From Agroathelia rolfsii (Eukaryota; Basidiomycota; Agaricomycetes; Amylocorticiales; Amylocorticiaceae), in NCBI GenBank assembly GCA_018343915.1, contig JABRWF010000008.1:2108001-2172000 (forward strand): 64,000 bases of DNA. The letters run 5' to 3'. Of the stretch, positions 46,301 to 58,700 are shown in pieces (within the stretch, counting starts at the first letter, position 1; the number at the start of each line of letters is the position of its first letter). The translations under genes and the position numbers were made by a program. The notes beneath the pieces are model-generated. The model was not told the origin of the DNA, searched no databases, and saw only the letters and a list, made by a program, of their open reading frames with translations.

Positions 46301-46907
46301 ATGTTTTACTACTGCTGACGGTATTATCACAGGAGGAAGAACAAATGAAGCGTTATTGCCATTGCTGGCATCTCTGTTCCCTAGCTTGCGATCTCTCGAT
46401 CTGTCGTACAACCTCATTACGTCTGCATCCCTTACAGCCCCCATTTTGCGTGGTCTAATCCTGTCCTCTCCCAAAAACGAAGACGAAGACGAAAACGGGA
46501 ATCACAACGCGAGCAACAATCGGTCATCTTCCCCTATTGGGGAATGGGATGGCGTCAGCGACAATAATAACAATAGTAGCAATAATAATAAAAACAGTGA
46601 TAACGATCCAATCCGTCGCCCAGGGCTGCGTCACCTTCGTCTGCGCGGGAACCGCATCGAGAACCTGGACGAACTTGAGACCCTGGCGTTAGATCTGTTC
46701 CGCGGCAACCGCCGCGAGCCGACGTGGCGCCTCGAGGAGCTCGACATGCGCGAAAATTCCGTGGGCAAGCTCCCACCAGGGCTCGGCATGATGCCACTCG
46801 ACGTGTTCCTCGTGGAAGGGAATTCGTTCCGTGTGCCGCAAAGGAAAGTTTGGGAACGGGAGGGGACCAAGGGGCTCTTGAGCTGGTTGAGGGGCCGTAT
46901 GGATTGA
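43322..46907 (+). CDS. LRRC40-like leucine-rich-repeat protein
   Basis: Exons 43322-43778, 43879-44052, 44134-44201 and 44398-1 (44397)-46907 splice to 1069 aa. The N-terminus is basic and Ser/Pro-rich (SPSKPRVHSQLKSPARPARG), followed by a helix (LREAIAQKRAEAKKLQKAAQ). LRRs start at NINLSTRSLTCIPSALFEL and include SMFGSLKILDLHSNKIRSLP, LTALKVLDLSHNALASLP and LPNLINFNISHNELTSLP. A long low-complexity insert with two WEIEAEQ motifs separates these from C-terminal LRRs (FPSLRSLDLSYNLIT, LRHLRLRGNRIENLDEL, LEELDMRENSVGKLP). LRRC40-type proteins are probable interaction scaffolds; no enzyme domain is seen. The first intron uses a GC donor (GCAAGT at 43779), because only this splice keeps the LRR frame. 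Coding GC is clearly higher than in neighbours. Confidence 0.88.
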
Positions 46908-48475
46908 TTGATTTTTTTTCATTGATCGCTTATTCTTTTTTTTCACCCTCTCTTTCTTTGATTATCTGCTCTCTTCATCTTTGATTGGTTGGGCTATACC
47001 ATGGATTGCTGTGGATTGGGGCTATTATCACTGTAACCGGGTGAATGATGGACGACCGAACGAGTAAGGGAGGAGGGAGTGAGCCACAAACGCATGTGAT
47101 TCTTGTTTGACATTCTGTTTTTTTTGTTGATTTTTTTTTTCTTCCCTTGTCTTTCTTCTCTTGTCTCTTCATCAATAGTGCTAGTATGGTCTGTCAAGCA
47201 GGCTGTAAAAAAGATAGTGCTAATCATACTCTATGGTAGTCATTACAACATGATTGTCGTTATCAATCAAAGTTGTTGATAATTGAATTACAGAACGGCT
47301 TCGTTCCGCCGCATGCTCTTGATGTGTGTTCATAATATGGCAGTGGGAGAGGTTCGCCTGCTAGTTCAGAAGGAGCCCGAGATCGGAACGAATGGGTGGA
47401 AGGGGGGAAGAGAATCGAGAATCGAGTGATGATGCATGTACCTGTAGCCGTATGCGTCTATGTATGGGGATAACTAACTGTGCAATGCATGTATTACATC
47501 TAAATGGAAAAATGCAAGTTATGAGAAGCTTAGGTTGCCGGACAACCAGTCATAAGTCGCGGCCAACTGCGGGTTGGCGCCGCCCCTTCTTTCCCTTGTT
47601 CGGGGCTGGGCCATGCCGTAGGGCTGGGGCGACACAGCCATTTCCACACACACAGAGTCCCCCTTGTTTTCTATTAGCATATGTAAGCTAATCCATGGAA
47701 TTTTTGATGACAATAGTGATGCCTCATGCTGATGTGTGATTTATCAGGGTTAGAAAACGGAACAGCAAGAGGAAGGGAGAGCAAGAAATTTTTTCTTATT
47801 CCGTTTAGTCACATCGGTGTATTGGACGCTGTGTCTGCCACTGTAGATGTCACCGGTGGCGTCATTGTCGTAATCATTCGGACTATTTTCCAAAGAGGAA
47901 CGAACACCGCTAGTTGCGTTCACGGCTACTAAAGTATATTCCAGCGTGGTGCCATGGAATGGTGTGTGTGTGTGTGTGTGTGTTATCGCAAGGATTTTAA
48001 AATATCTGCATTTACTATTTCCATTTTTCCATTTCTCCCACTGAACTGACATCGATATACACGTGTACATGTATCATCATTCCAATGTGTGAAGTCAACT
48101 GCCAGTATAATCAGTAATAAACAAATAAATAATTGAGTATGAGCCGTCTTGTCACGCTCCGGTGTTTTACCAATTTCAGAAACGGTAATTTCCGATAGTG
48201 CGAATCGAGGGGTCTAGTGTTAATGTAAGCCAGGCACTCTACCGTGCATCCACGCGCTCATCGACATTGTGTACGTGTAGCCCTACTCCGCACCAACCCC
48301 TACCTAGACGCACCTCGCAATCGACCATGTTTGTCCTTCTTCTGCATCATATCATCATCATCACCATCCAAGCATATGCACCTCCTAATCCCAACCCCAG
48401 CTATGGGCCATCAATCAGTCCCTGCTGGGTTAGCATCCCTCTCTCCTCCCCCTCCTCCCCTTCCTTCCTCCCCTG
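46908..48475. other. Intergenic region between convergent LRR gene and ATM1
   Basis: About 1.57 kb with two 3' ends. It has T-rich stretches at 46909-46940 and 47118-47141 and a GT dinucleotide tract at 47962-47983. No supportable gene. Confidence 0.55.
47962..47983 (+). repeat. (GT)11 microsatellite
   Basis: Eleven uninterrupted GT units in the convergent intergenic region. Confidence 0.9.
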
Positions 48476-51400
48476 TCATTTCTCCAACCTCTCAGCGTCG
48501 TCGTCGTCGTCGAATATCACGCCCTGATCCGCAAGCTGCACCTGTTGCTGCCACATGGTATAGTATAGACCGCGGAGTTGGAGAAGCTCCTCGTGTGTGC
48601 CCTGCTCGGCAACGGCCCCGTGTTGAAGAACAATGATGAGATCTAATAGTGTTTGTGTATTATATGTATTGTTTAGTCAGTATAATGAGATCAAATCATG
48701 GGAAATCGTAGCATGATATTGATCAGTTAGTTGAATCAAAAGATGAAATGAGCAGTGAAGTGAATTGTTGCACAAAAAAAAAAAGGGGGGGGGAGGGTTG
48801 GGAAGGGTAAGGAAAAGAGAACAACAAGGCATGGCCCGCCTTGATCGTGTGCCTGGCTGTGAGTGTGTGGTCTTGGGATTTTATTTTGTTTCGTTTTCTT
48901 ATTATGCTCTTGGTGCCAGGCTTGGGGGTGTAATGAAACAGATGGGCATTTCCGGAAGTTTGCGAAGAATGGAAGGTTGGATAAGAATAAGTCTCCAATC
49001 GCTCGCTCACTCAGGAAGTATCCGTGCGTCACGATCATAGATACAATAAAAGATAAATGAAAAGAAAGAAATCCCCCAAGCAATTTTTTTCCTCCAAGAC
49101 CAACGATGATCGTGATAGGAATGGATACGCCTAACTGATGATAGCAATAATAATGAAAAAAAAAACTCACCGGCCTCAACAATAGTCCGTAATCTATGTG
49201 CGATAAAAATGCTTGTGCGTCCACGGTCAAGCAGCGTAACGTTGATGTTTCGCATGAGTTCTGCCTCCGTGTGCGCATCCAAGGCCGAAGTCTTTATAAT
49301 AGCGATACCAAAAAAGACGTCAGACGATCAGTCAGTTTTTATCTTAGTCATAGAGTGTGTAAGCCACCCCAAGAGAAAAGGGGGAGAAGACACATTACCG
49401 CTTCGTCAAAGAACAAAATCGGTGGGTCCTTCAGCAACACCCTCGCCACCGCCAACCGCTGCTTCTCCCCACCGCTGATCATTAACCCGCGCTCGCCCAC
49501 CTGGGTTGCGTATCCCTTTGGCAGGCGCGCGATCGCCTCGTGTACATTCGCGCGGCGCGCCGCCTCACGCACTTCCTCATCCGTCGCGTCCAGGCGGCCA
49601 TAGCGGATGTTGTGCATCACGTCCGCGTGGAAAAGTGGTGTGTCCTGCGGTACAACGCCAATTGCCTGGCGCATGCTGCGCATTTGTAGCTCGGATACGT
49701 CCTGGCCGTCGATGAGGATCCGGCCGGTGTCAGGTTCGTAGAACCGGTAGAGCAGGCGCAGGATTGTCGACTTGCCGCAGCCCGAGGGACCGACGATAGC
49801 AACTTTCTTGCCCGCAGGGATATTGAAGGAGATATTTTTGAAGATCGGCCGCGCAGGGTCGTAGCTAAATGAGACATTTTCGAAGGTAATGGAGCCGCCG
49901 TTAAGTTCGAGAGGCTTTGCGGTGGGTTTGTCCTGGATGAGAGGGGGGGGGGGGTTAGGACCGGGAAGGGGGAAGTAAGGGAGAACAATAATGCATTTAC
50001 GTACACGAATAGGCGGGTTGTCTTTCTGGAGATTGAATAAGACCTCCATATCCAACAAGTTTTGTCTCATTTCGCGGTAGATGGAGCCGAGGAAGTTGAG
50101 AGGTAACGAAAGCTGGAAGATTAGCTGGTTAACCATCACCAGATCGCCAACCGTCATCGTGCCTGCATCCAAGAAAAAAATATCAAATGGCCCTGGACCC
50201 TGCTGAGAAACCTCGCTCACATACCATTGAGGACACCCTGTGCGGCAAGAAACATTGTCGCCGTGAGCGCACTGGTAAAGATAACGTTCTGGCCCGAGTT
50301 GAGATACGCGAGTGATGTCGTAATCTTGACCGAAGAGGATTCATAGGCAGCGAGATGCTTGTCGTATTGTGCAATTTCATGTGCCTCATTGTTAAAGTGC
50401 TACTAGGGGGAAGGCCAATGAGATGCGAGAATAATGAGCGGAGACAGCGGAACTGCACCTTCACAGCTTCATAATTAATCAAGGAGTCGACGGCGGTAGA
50501 GGCGGCGCGGTTGTCGGCTGCATTTGCCTGACGGCGAAATTTGGTCCTGGGATAGGGCAAAGACATGAGGCTCAATAAAAGACAGCAACCCGCCATTGCG
50601 TACCGCCATGACGTTGTAGAAACCGTGAACCATGTATATGCAGCCAACGTACCGAGCGTAATTGCAGCAAAATCCCATCCAAATTTGTAAGTCTAGGCAA
50701 AATGTCAACTCATAGATAGCACCAGATACTAGAGGTAGCGATTACCAGAATACCACAAACGAGCGATATCTCCAATGCTGTGGGCACAATTCTGTAGATG
50801 ACAGCCTGCAGCAAGAAGGTAATGCCCCTGTAAATCAACAATCAGAGAAGCCGGATTCGCCAAGATGAGAGCGGCACATACTTGGTCCCTCTGTCAATGG
50901 CGCGAGTCAGCCCACCGGTCTGGCGCGATAGATGGAAACGGAGATCCATGTGCAGCAGATGATCAAATGTCTCCCGAGCCACACGGCGGACGGCTTGTTG
51001 ACCGATGTTGGCGAAGACGGCGTTGAGCAGCTCGCTGAAAAGTGTGGCACCCATGCGCGCAGCACCATCTGTCGGCGGTGTCAAGACTACAGGACCGTGA
51101 TCATATAATGCACTTACAGCCCAGAACGAGTGATCCTGCCACAACCCAGACAGCCGACCCGGCATGCACGTCGACATTAAGAGTATCAATGACACTCTTA
51201 AAGAGCAATGGGACTTGGACATTTAGAAGCTTTCAGGCTTGTCAGAAATGTTGTCCCAGTCAAGCAGTGCACAATATACACACCTTGGCGCTTATAAGCA
51301 GTCCAAAACCTGCAAGCACACGGCCCCTAGTCTTCCAGTCATTCTTTGGCCAAACGTTTTCCATGAGCCGCCATAGCAGAGTCAAATCTCGCTTGCGCTG

Positions 51401-51682
51401 CTCCTTGACGCTGACTTCCTCCTCGCTAGATTTGCTAATAGGTTTCGACTGCTCAGGCGATGATGGCTCGGGAGACGCATTACTCGGTGCTGGCGTCCGA
51501 AGCTTTGCAGTTGTCGAAAAGAGGCGCTGGAATTGATGGGTTTGTAGTCTTGCAAGGCGAAGCACCGGGGAATGTGCACCAATCGGCAATATTGGCCTCT
51601 TGGTTGGTATGGCACACTGCTTCGCCAGCAGCCCACATGCAGGCGAAAAACGAACATGACGAAGCACAAGCTGGCTGGCCAT
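48476..51682 (-). CDS. ATM1: Mitochondrial inner-membrane ABC transporter ATM1 (ABCB7-type)
   Basis: Half-size ABC exporter that moves a glutathione-linked sulfur or Fe-S intermediate from the matrix to the cytosol for extra-mitochondrial Fe-S assembly. The start at 51682 gives an import presequence ([20 protein letters not shown]). Transmembrane exons include [54 protein letters not shown] and [20 protein letters not shown] (ATM1 signature). The nucleotide-binding domain has Walker [11 protein letters not shown]-loop [12 protein letters not shown], signature [15 protein letters not shown] and Walker B ILFFDEA-TSALD with an intron between A and T, then H-loop IFIAHRLRT. The C-terminus is [18 protein letters not shown] and an Asp-rich tail. 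The stop is at 48476. About ten introns; motifs intact. Its promoter faces that of a ferroportin gene. Confidence 0.95.
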
Positions 51683-52415
51683 GAGCGCTGGGGCTCAGGC
51701 AGTAAATTATTTATGCTAGACTTGAGCAATGGATGTAGAAGAGAAGAAATATGGGTCGAGCATGATCGACGCGAGCCGAGTTACGATGACGGAATATGGC
51801 GTATGCAGGCGGCAGCAAGCATGACCCTGACCTTTGATCTATTCTCTATCATTTGAAGCAAAGAGCCCATGGCCATATTATATACGCAATCGGATTATAA
51901 TGTATTCCTCAGTTGTAAGTTCGGGTTGAGGCTGCGTTTTTTTTCTGCGTCCCGCTGTTACCCCGCAATCCTGGCTCAACTGGTCAATTAGACAATACAA
52001 TACATTAAGACCACCCTGTTCATACGTCTATTGAAATTTTGTTATTGACATGATGTATAAAATTGAGCTTGACCGTAAGTAAGTGCAAGGAAATCATGCT
52101 CATGCCAGTGATCCAATTATATAGGCGCCAATCCCGACCTTCGTCATAACCACCACTTGCTTCAATTATGGCTGCTGGCACTAGGATAATATACGCTCCC
52201 AAACAGAGTTTTAGACTGCGGCCCAATCCAATTCAATGAAGAGAAATGTTCTCATCTGACCATTATATCACCTTGTATAAATCGTTAACTAAATCAAACG
52301 ACTTCAGGCCCTCACCTTTGCTTCAACTTGTCTTTACTTTGTGTTGTTTGTCTCGTCAGTCCTCACTTGTACCATTGTTGTATACACTTTTCTTGTGAAG
52401 TTCCGTCCTGGTAAT
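51683..52415. promoter_or_regulatory. Divergent promoter region, ATM1 / ferroportin
   Basis: 733 bp between two head-to-head genes of iron metabolism. Two adjacent CCAAT boxes occur at 52223-52227 and 52228-52232, on the ferroportin side. I found no full ATCWGATAA site; one GGATAA core is at about 52183. Confidence 0.4.
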
Positions 52416-54335
52416 ATGGATTCCAATCCCGAAATCGCTGCCAGCTTTTCGGGTGACGAGGATGTCGGTCCCGAGAGGTCAGCAATGCTCCATGAGCACG
52501 AGCAGTCGTCTGTAAATAGGCGGCTGTATGTCTCCCATTTCTTGTCAACATGCAACTCTCGTGTCTTCGAGTTTGGTGCTGTCCTATACCTTGCTTCTAT
52601 CTTTCCCGGGACTCTATTACCCATGTCTGTATATGCACTGGCCCGAAGTGTTTCCGCTATCTTGTTCTCTCCCGTCATCGGTCGTTACATTGACAAAAGC
52701 GAACGTTTATGGGTCGTGCGGTTGTCCATTGGTAATATACGTGATATCTGTATACGCGTGAACCGTTTGCTGACAGGCGTTTATTCAGTATCTCAGCGCT
52801 TGGCCGTTGCTGCGTCATGTTGCATCTTCTGGTTGTTAGCCACTGGATGGGAAATGAAACAAACCCTCCGGCTCTTACTATTGTCATTTCTCATAGTTTT
52901 GGCTGGCACAGAGAAGCTTGCTTCAATCATGAATCTAATATCCGTCGAGAGAGACTGGGTTGGTCTGCTTCAACCTAACATTGATACTGCAAACCTGATT
53001 CAAGTATTAGGTGATCGTTATCGCTGAGGGAGATCAGCCTCTTCTACGCGGTAATGCGATGACTTTTTTTTCTGGATGTGAGCGCTCATATTTATTTGCA
53101 ACAGAATTGAATTCCCGTATGCGACGTATTGACTTGATCTGTAAACTTGGAGGGCCATTTGCGATAGCCATGTTGAATGGAATCTCGACAAAGGTGGCCA
53201 TAACTTTCAACTTCACTATGAATATCGCTTCGATTATTTTCGAATATCATGCTATTGCAAGGGTCAGAACCTACATTATCGGAAAATGTGGGAAATGCAC
53301 TAAAAATTCAAACAGGTTTACGATATTGTTCCGCGCTTGAAAGAGCCCAAAGTAGTAAATCTACCTATCGCTGAGCCATTTCCCGAAATATCCCATTTCG
53401 GATACTTCGCGCATACGTGGTCACGCTTGAAAGAGCTTCTGGCCCGCAACGCTCGAGACTTGGGTTTCTATCTTCGTCATAGGGCGTTCCTCCCATCCCT
53501 TTCGGTCTCTCTGCTCTACCTCACTGTCCTATCATTCTCCGGTCAAATGATCACATACCTCCTTTCCTCAGGATACAACTCAACCCAAATCGGCTTTGTC
53601 AGGACTCTATCTGTCGCACTGGAGATAACAGCGACTTGGCTCGCACCCTTTGCCATGTCCCGAATCGGTCCAATTCGTGCGGGGATGTGGTTCATCAGCT
53701 GGCAGATGATTTGTTTAGCTGTAGCAACATGCATATTTTGGTCTCATCAAAATGAAGACGCTATGTTCTCCGCCTCAGCTCTTCTCGCCGGCATCATTTT
53801 GAGCCGAGTCGGGCTTTGGGGCTTCGATTTAGCAACCCAAGTCATCATTCAGCAGGTGCGATATACACATTACACGTGTTTTTTTCCTCCCCTCCCCCCT
53901 CCCCAGCAGAAATCCAAATCAGACATATCATCTAACATACCATTACCGTATTCCATTCTCACCCCTCCCCCACTTCATAAAATGCAGGAAGTAGATCCAG
54001 AACACCGGGGTGCATTCTCATCCATCGAAGCATCATTCCAAAATGCTTTTGAGCTTCTCTCGTACACGATGACCGTCGTTTTTGCGGACCCGACGCAATT
54101 TCGATGGCCAGCACTTGTCAGCTGTGCTGCGATCTTCGCTGCCGGAGGTCTATACTCGCAGTTTGTCCGATCGCGGAGGGGACATCTATTTCATTTCTCA
54201 ACTTGTGTTGAGGGTATCGATTGTCACAGTCGGCCGCGCGGGCACGAATACAAGGCCCCTTTCGACGGCCTCGACTATGGCGGAGTTGGTCAACATCCGT
54301 GTAGGCTGTACTATACACGACGCGACATTCGATAA
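52416..54335 (+). CDS. Ferroportin-family iron exporter (SLC40)
   Basis: Multi-pass membrane protein of the SLC40 family, ferrous iron exporters in animals and plants. The start at 52416 (MDSNPEIAASF) follows a leader; an in-frame ATG at 52341 would add 25 hydrophobic residues. Exons encode an acidic N-tail, then LYVSHFLSTCNSRVFEFGAV (family N-terminus), SVSAILFSPVIGRYIDKSER, VSQRLAVAASCC, TEKLASIMNLISVERDWV, VIVIAEGDQP, ELNSRMRRIDLICKLGGP, a soluble loop VPRLKEPKVVNLP, then SGYNSTQIGFVRTLSVALEI, WGFDLATQVIIQ, EVDPEHRGAFSSIEASFQN and TQFRWPALVSCAA. These are the conserved ferroportin segments, including both six-helix halves. The extreme C-terminus after RRGHLFHF is uncertain. Transport direction in fungi is inferred from the family. 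Confidence 0.9.
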
Positions 54336-55744
54336 GTTATTGATGATTAACTCAGGGGTTATAATAGTTTTCTGTAACCATCGGGGCTACTTATAGCTGT
54401 GAAATACTCAAGTATGTTGACAGCGATTGGGTAGAAGCATATGGTTGACTGCAAAGCGAGCCCATTGTTAATACCAAGAGTCTATGTCCTAGGGAGTACT
54501 TCATATCCGGGCCACTGCGGTGCCAATGAATAGATAGCGCTTGGAATAAGGGGTATCAAGCGCTCCCTGGGATTCTAGACAAAATTTAATCTGCTTGATT
54601 GAGGATTTCTGGTATAATTCATGTGGTATGTATGGGCGTTTTTAATTTATTTGCAAAGCTATATCGTTCGATTGAATTTTCACAGCTGGTCACACATTCG
54701 GGCGTTTGAGAAATGAACTAATTCGTCACCTACTTACACGTGATAGTTACGTAGATTATTAGCTTTATACCATGTGACTTAGCTGAGCCACATGACACAT
54801 GACGGCGATGATCTAATCATCAAAGTAGCAATTTGGCAGTTGTTTGGTCCCGTACCACCGGTATGACAGTATCATCTACTCGGGCTGACAACTTCAAGTA
54901 CTCACCCAGTAGTGATTACGAGTCTCAGTACTCAGCTAGTTAACGCTTTATCTGAATGGGGAAACGCTTCTAAGATTGCAATACGTTATCAGCGAGTTGT
55001 ATGGCTCTTTTGTATAGAAATGGTTGGAACTTAGCCTTCAAGCTCGTCTCAATCCCCGAAGTACTAATATAAGCCACTTATCTGAGTTCTGCCTCTACAA
55101 AAGGATATGCTACGCCACCAGCTAGGCTAGCATCATCTCCAGCTTGGCTACTATATACTGGTACCTGCATTAACCTCCCAATATTGTCTCATTTGTATCA
55201 GGTATCCTTCATGATCGAGTCATTGTATTCAAAATACATAGCTAGCGATCTGGTTAAAGACTTGAACCAAATACTTCAGAATAAATTTGAAGCTGCGATG
55301 GTCGGTGAAACCTTGAAACCGTGACATGCGCCTCTCAAACACTTCGAATGTCAGATGATTGTGTCCTCTCGCCTTATACCATCTGTTGACTCTAGACACC
55401 TGATTTGCTCGACCCCTCGTATTCCCCGTGTTTCATTCTATGCATGTAGCAGGTGTCTTATTCAGAACCACAAAAAACTACAGATAAGCGACTTTGGCGT
55501 GGTCATTCCTTACTTTTCCCATGGTCGCCGTTAATGACCGTTGGTCCAATTCAACGATAACATCGTGATACTTATGAAGCATTCATATTGGTCTTCTGAT
55601 CATTGATTCTGCTACGATAGGTGATGCCCCCGTGGAACGTGTCCGCTGGTCCCGTTATTTATTATCTCACGGTTCGGCCATGCCTGTGGCCTATAAAATG
55701 CCCATGATATAGACCCAACAACCTCACCAGAAATCCAATCCATC
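54336..55744. other. Intergenic region upstream of CYP505
   Basis: About 1.4 kb between the ferroportin 3' end and the CYP505 start. It includes the TATA element at 55692-55698. No supportable gene. Confidence 0.55.
55692..55698 (+). promoter_or_regulatory. TATA box of the CYP505 gene
   Basis: TATAAAA in CCTATAAAATG, 47 bp before the start codon at 55745. Confidence 0.55.
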
Positions 55745-58700
55745 ATGGCTACTCCTATCCCTCAAGTGCAGTACCTTTCACCTTCTCACATCCATATATT
55801 TTTTCGTATTAAATAGCCTTACAAACAGCCTCGTTCAATCCCGTTCTTTGGGAATGTCACGGCCATTGACAAAGATGTCCCGTTACATTCTTTTGTCCTA
55901 ATGGCCGAGCAATACGGGCCCATCTACCAGCTCGACTTCTTTGGAAGCAAGATTATTTATATCGGCAGTTATGAACTCGTCAATGAAGTGTCCGATGAAA
56001 AGCGGTTTGAGAAATTGATCGGTCGCAATACCTCTCAGCTTCGCAGTCTTGTTGGAGATGGTCTTTTTACGGTATGTACTTGTATTATTCCTACGTTCAC
56101 ATCCTTTCGTCCTGCAATATTCTCACTCAAGCACTCAGGCGCGCTTAGAGGAGCCTAACTGGGGCATAGCACGTACGCTCCTATATTCCGCTGTTGTATC
56201 ATGACCTTACGTATAGCTGCCTTAGATCGCCTTCTCATGCCTGCCTTTGGGGCTGCCTCTATCCGCGACATGTTTGACGACATGGCGGACATATGCGGAC
56301 AGCTTGTCAACAAATGGGAGCGCTTTGGTCCTGAACATAGAATCAACACGGCGGAGGATTTTTCCAAGACTGCATTTGATGCCATTGCTCTGTGCTCAAT
56401 GTCTTATCGGTCAGTGGTGATGAATTAGAGCCACGAAACGTCCTTAGAACTGACTTTCCCCGAGATTGAATTCTTTTTATACTGTAAGTGTACTGCCTCC
56501 ATGATTGAGCTCATTGTTAATATCTTATAACAGGAAAATCAACCACCATTTGTAAACGCTATGACCGACTGGCTCAGAGAATCGTGAGTAAACTATATTC
56601 ATTATAAAATTAGAATGCCTAATATCTGAAACGATCATAAGATTCAATCGCACTACTCGGGCCCCAATATTTCAGCCATTTTTACGGGGCACAAACCAAA
56701 AGTACGAAGATGATCAAGAACTCATGATCGGCGTAGCGAAGAAGAGTCAGTTTTATTGTTATCTCGTCATTATTTATGCGTCCTTATCACATTCGTTGGT
56801 CTGCATAGTTCTTGAAGACAGAAGGGAAAATCCCATCGAAAAAGACGATTTGTTATCCAAAATGTTGTTTGGAAAAGACCCCAAAACAGGAGAAGGCCTC
56901 TCGGACGAATCCATAATCAGAAACGTACGTTTCATTTTCACCTACTTACACTGATTGTTAATTATTCCGTTTAGTTATTAACATTCCTTATTGCTGGACA
57001 TGAGACATCATCTGGTACCATGGCTTTCACACTGTATCTTCTTCTTAAGCATCCCGATACTTTGCGCAAATTACGCCAGGAAGTTGATGAGGTGCTCGGT
57101 GATGAGCCTGCCAAAGTAGAAGACTTGAGTAAACTTCATTATCTCAATGGTAGGTTCCTACCCCTCTTATTAGAGCTAGGTAATAATATTCTAACTGTGA
57201 TTAGCTGCCATGAGAGAATCACTCCGTCTTCATGCTCCGACTCCGACGCGCAACGTGACTGCTATTGAAGACACCATCCTCCACTCTAAGGAAAAAACGT
57301 ATGAAGTGAAGAAAGGACAGCAGATTGTAGTCCTTGTGCACCAGTCCCATCGAGATACATCCGTCTGGGGTCCTGATGTAAGCACACGCCTCTATTATCA
57401 TAACGGACGACGGGAATAATCGCCTAATGCTGTAGGCAAACGAGTTCAAGCCAGAGCGAATGCTTGATGAGAAATTCAGGGCTCTTCCTGTATGTGACTT
57501 TATAAATTGGTTCGATACATCCTTGACTCATCTGGTCTCTTAGCCAAACGCATGGCAGCCATTCGGTTTTGGAATGCGTGGCTGCATTGTAAGTGCCATA
57601 TCATGGATCCTTAACATTTATGCTTTCCCACTAATATGATGACAAGGGCCGACCCTTTGCTTGGCAAGAAATGTTGCTAGTTTTGTCGACAATCATTCAG
57701 CGATTCGACATTACTTTTTCCGACCCTTCTTACACCCTGGGGATTCAGCAGGCCCTTACAGTGAAGCCAAAAGATTTCTACATCTGTGCTCGTCCTAGAA
57801 AGGATAAGGAGGTTAGAGCAAGTCGACGGAAAGGATGAATGAAATTTGACTGGTTGCATTAGATTCATACCAAGAGGGTCAGCACACCCCTAGTTAATGT
57901 CAGCCAGCCGGTGCTTGGAAGCTCTCTCATCACTGGGGGCAAGCATTCCTTGTATGTTTTGTATGGATCTAATGGTGGGACATCAGAGGCATTTGCCCAA
58001 CGTCTTTCCCGTGATGCCCCTGCATATGGTCAGTTGTTTCCGCATATGTAATGATTATTCTTTGATTCAAATCCTTTGACGAATGATTAGGATTCCGTCC
58101 AAAGATCAGCGTTCTCAACTCTGTCACTGGTCATTTACCGACAGATAGCCCGGTAGTCATCGTCACCGCATCTTACGAAGGACAACCAGCTGATAATGCT
58201 GCTCAATTCTTCGACTGGTTGGTTCATCTCCCAAAGTCAGAGACTGCAAAGAATGTTCGTTATGCAGTGTTTGGATGTGGAAACCATGATTGGGCAACTA
58301 CTTATCAACGCATACCCATCATGGTGGATAACCTCCTCGAAGAGCATGGTGGTAGCAGGATCATTCTTCGAGGTGAAGGTGATTCCAGCCAAGGAGATTT
58401 TTTTCAGGTATTCGAAGACTTCCAGATGAGACTATGGGAGACCTTATCCAAGGTAAATGAAGCCATTTCCTACATACGCACATGCTAAATATGCATTGAT
58501 AGGAGTTCCAAACATCGAAGATTGATAATGTCGCTACGTTACAAGTCAAGACAGTCGATGCCGGAGTTGACCGCACAACGATACTTAGGCAGACCAATTT
58601 TGAGAGAGGGCGCGTCATCGAAAATCGATTGCTTAGCCATTCTGCTAACGACATTAAACGCCACATTGGTGAGGATTCCGACAAAATAAGCGCTGGATTG

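Noticed and set aside
44540..46870. Several long minus-strand open frames opposite the LRR gene
   Set aside because: They are antisense shadows of a GC-rich coding exon; none has a recognised domain.
52341..52415. Upstream in-frame ATG of the ferroportin gene
   Set aside because: It would add 25 mostly hydrophobic residues before the acidic N-tail; the ATG at 52416 is followed directly by the acidic cytosolic tail expected for the family.
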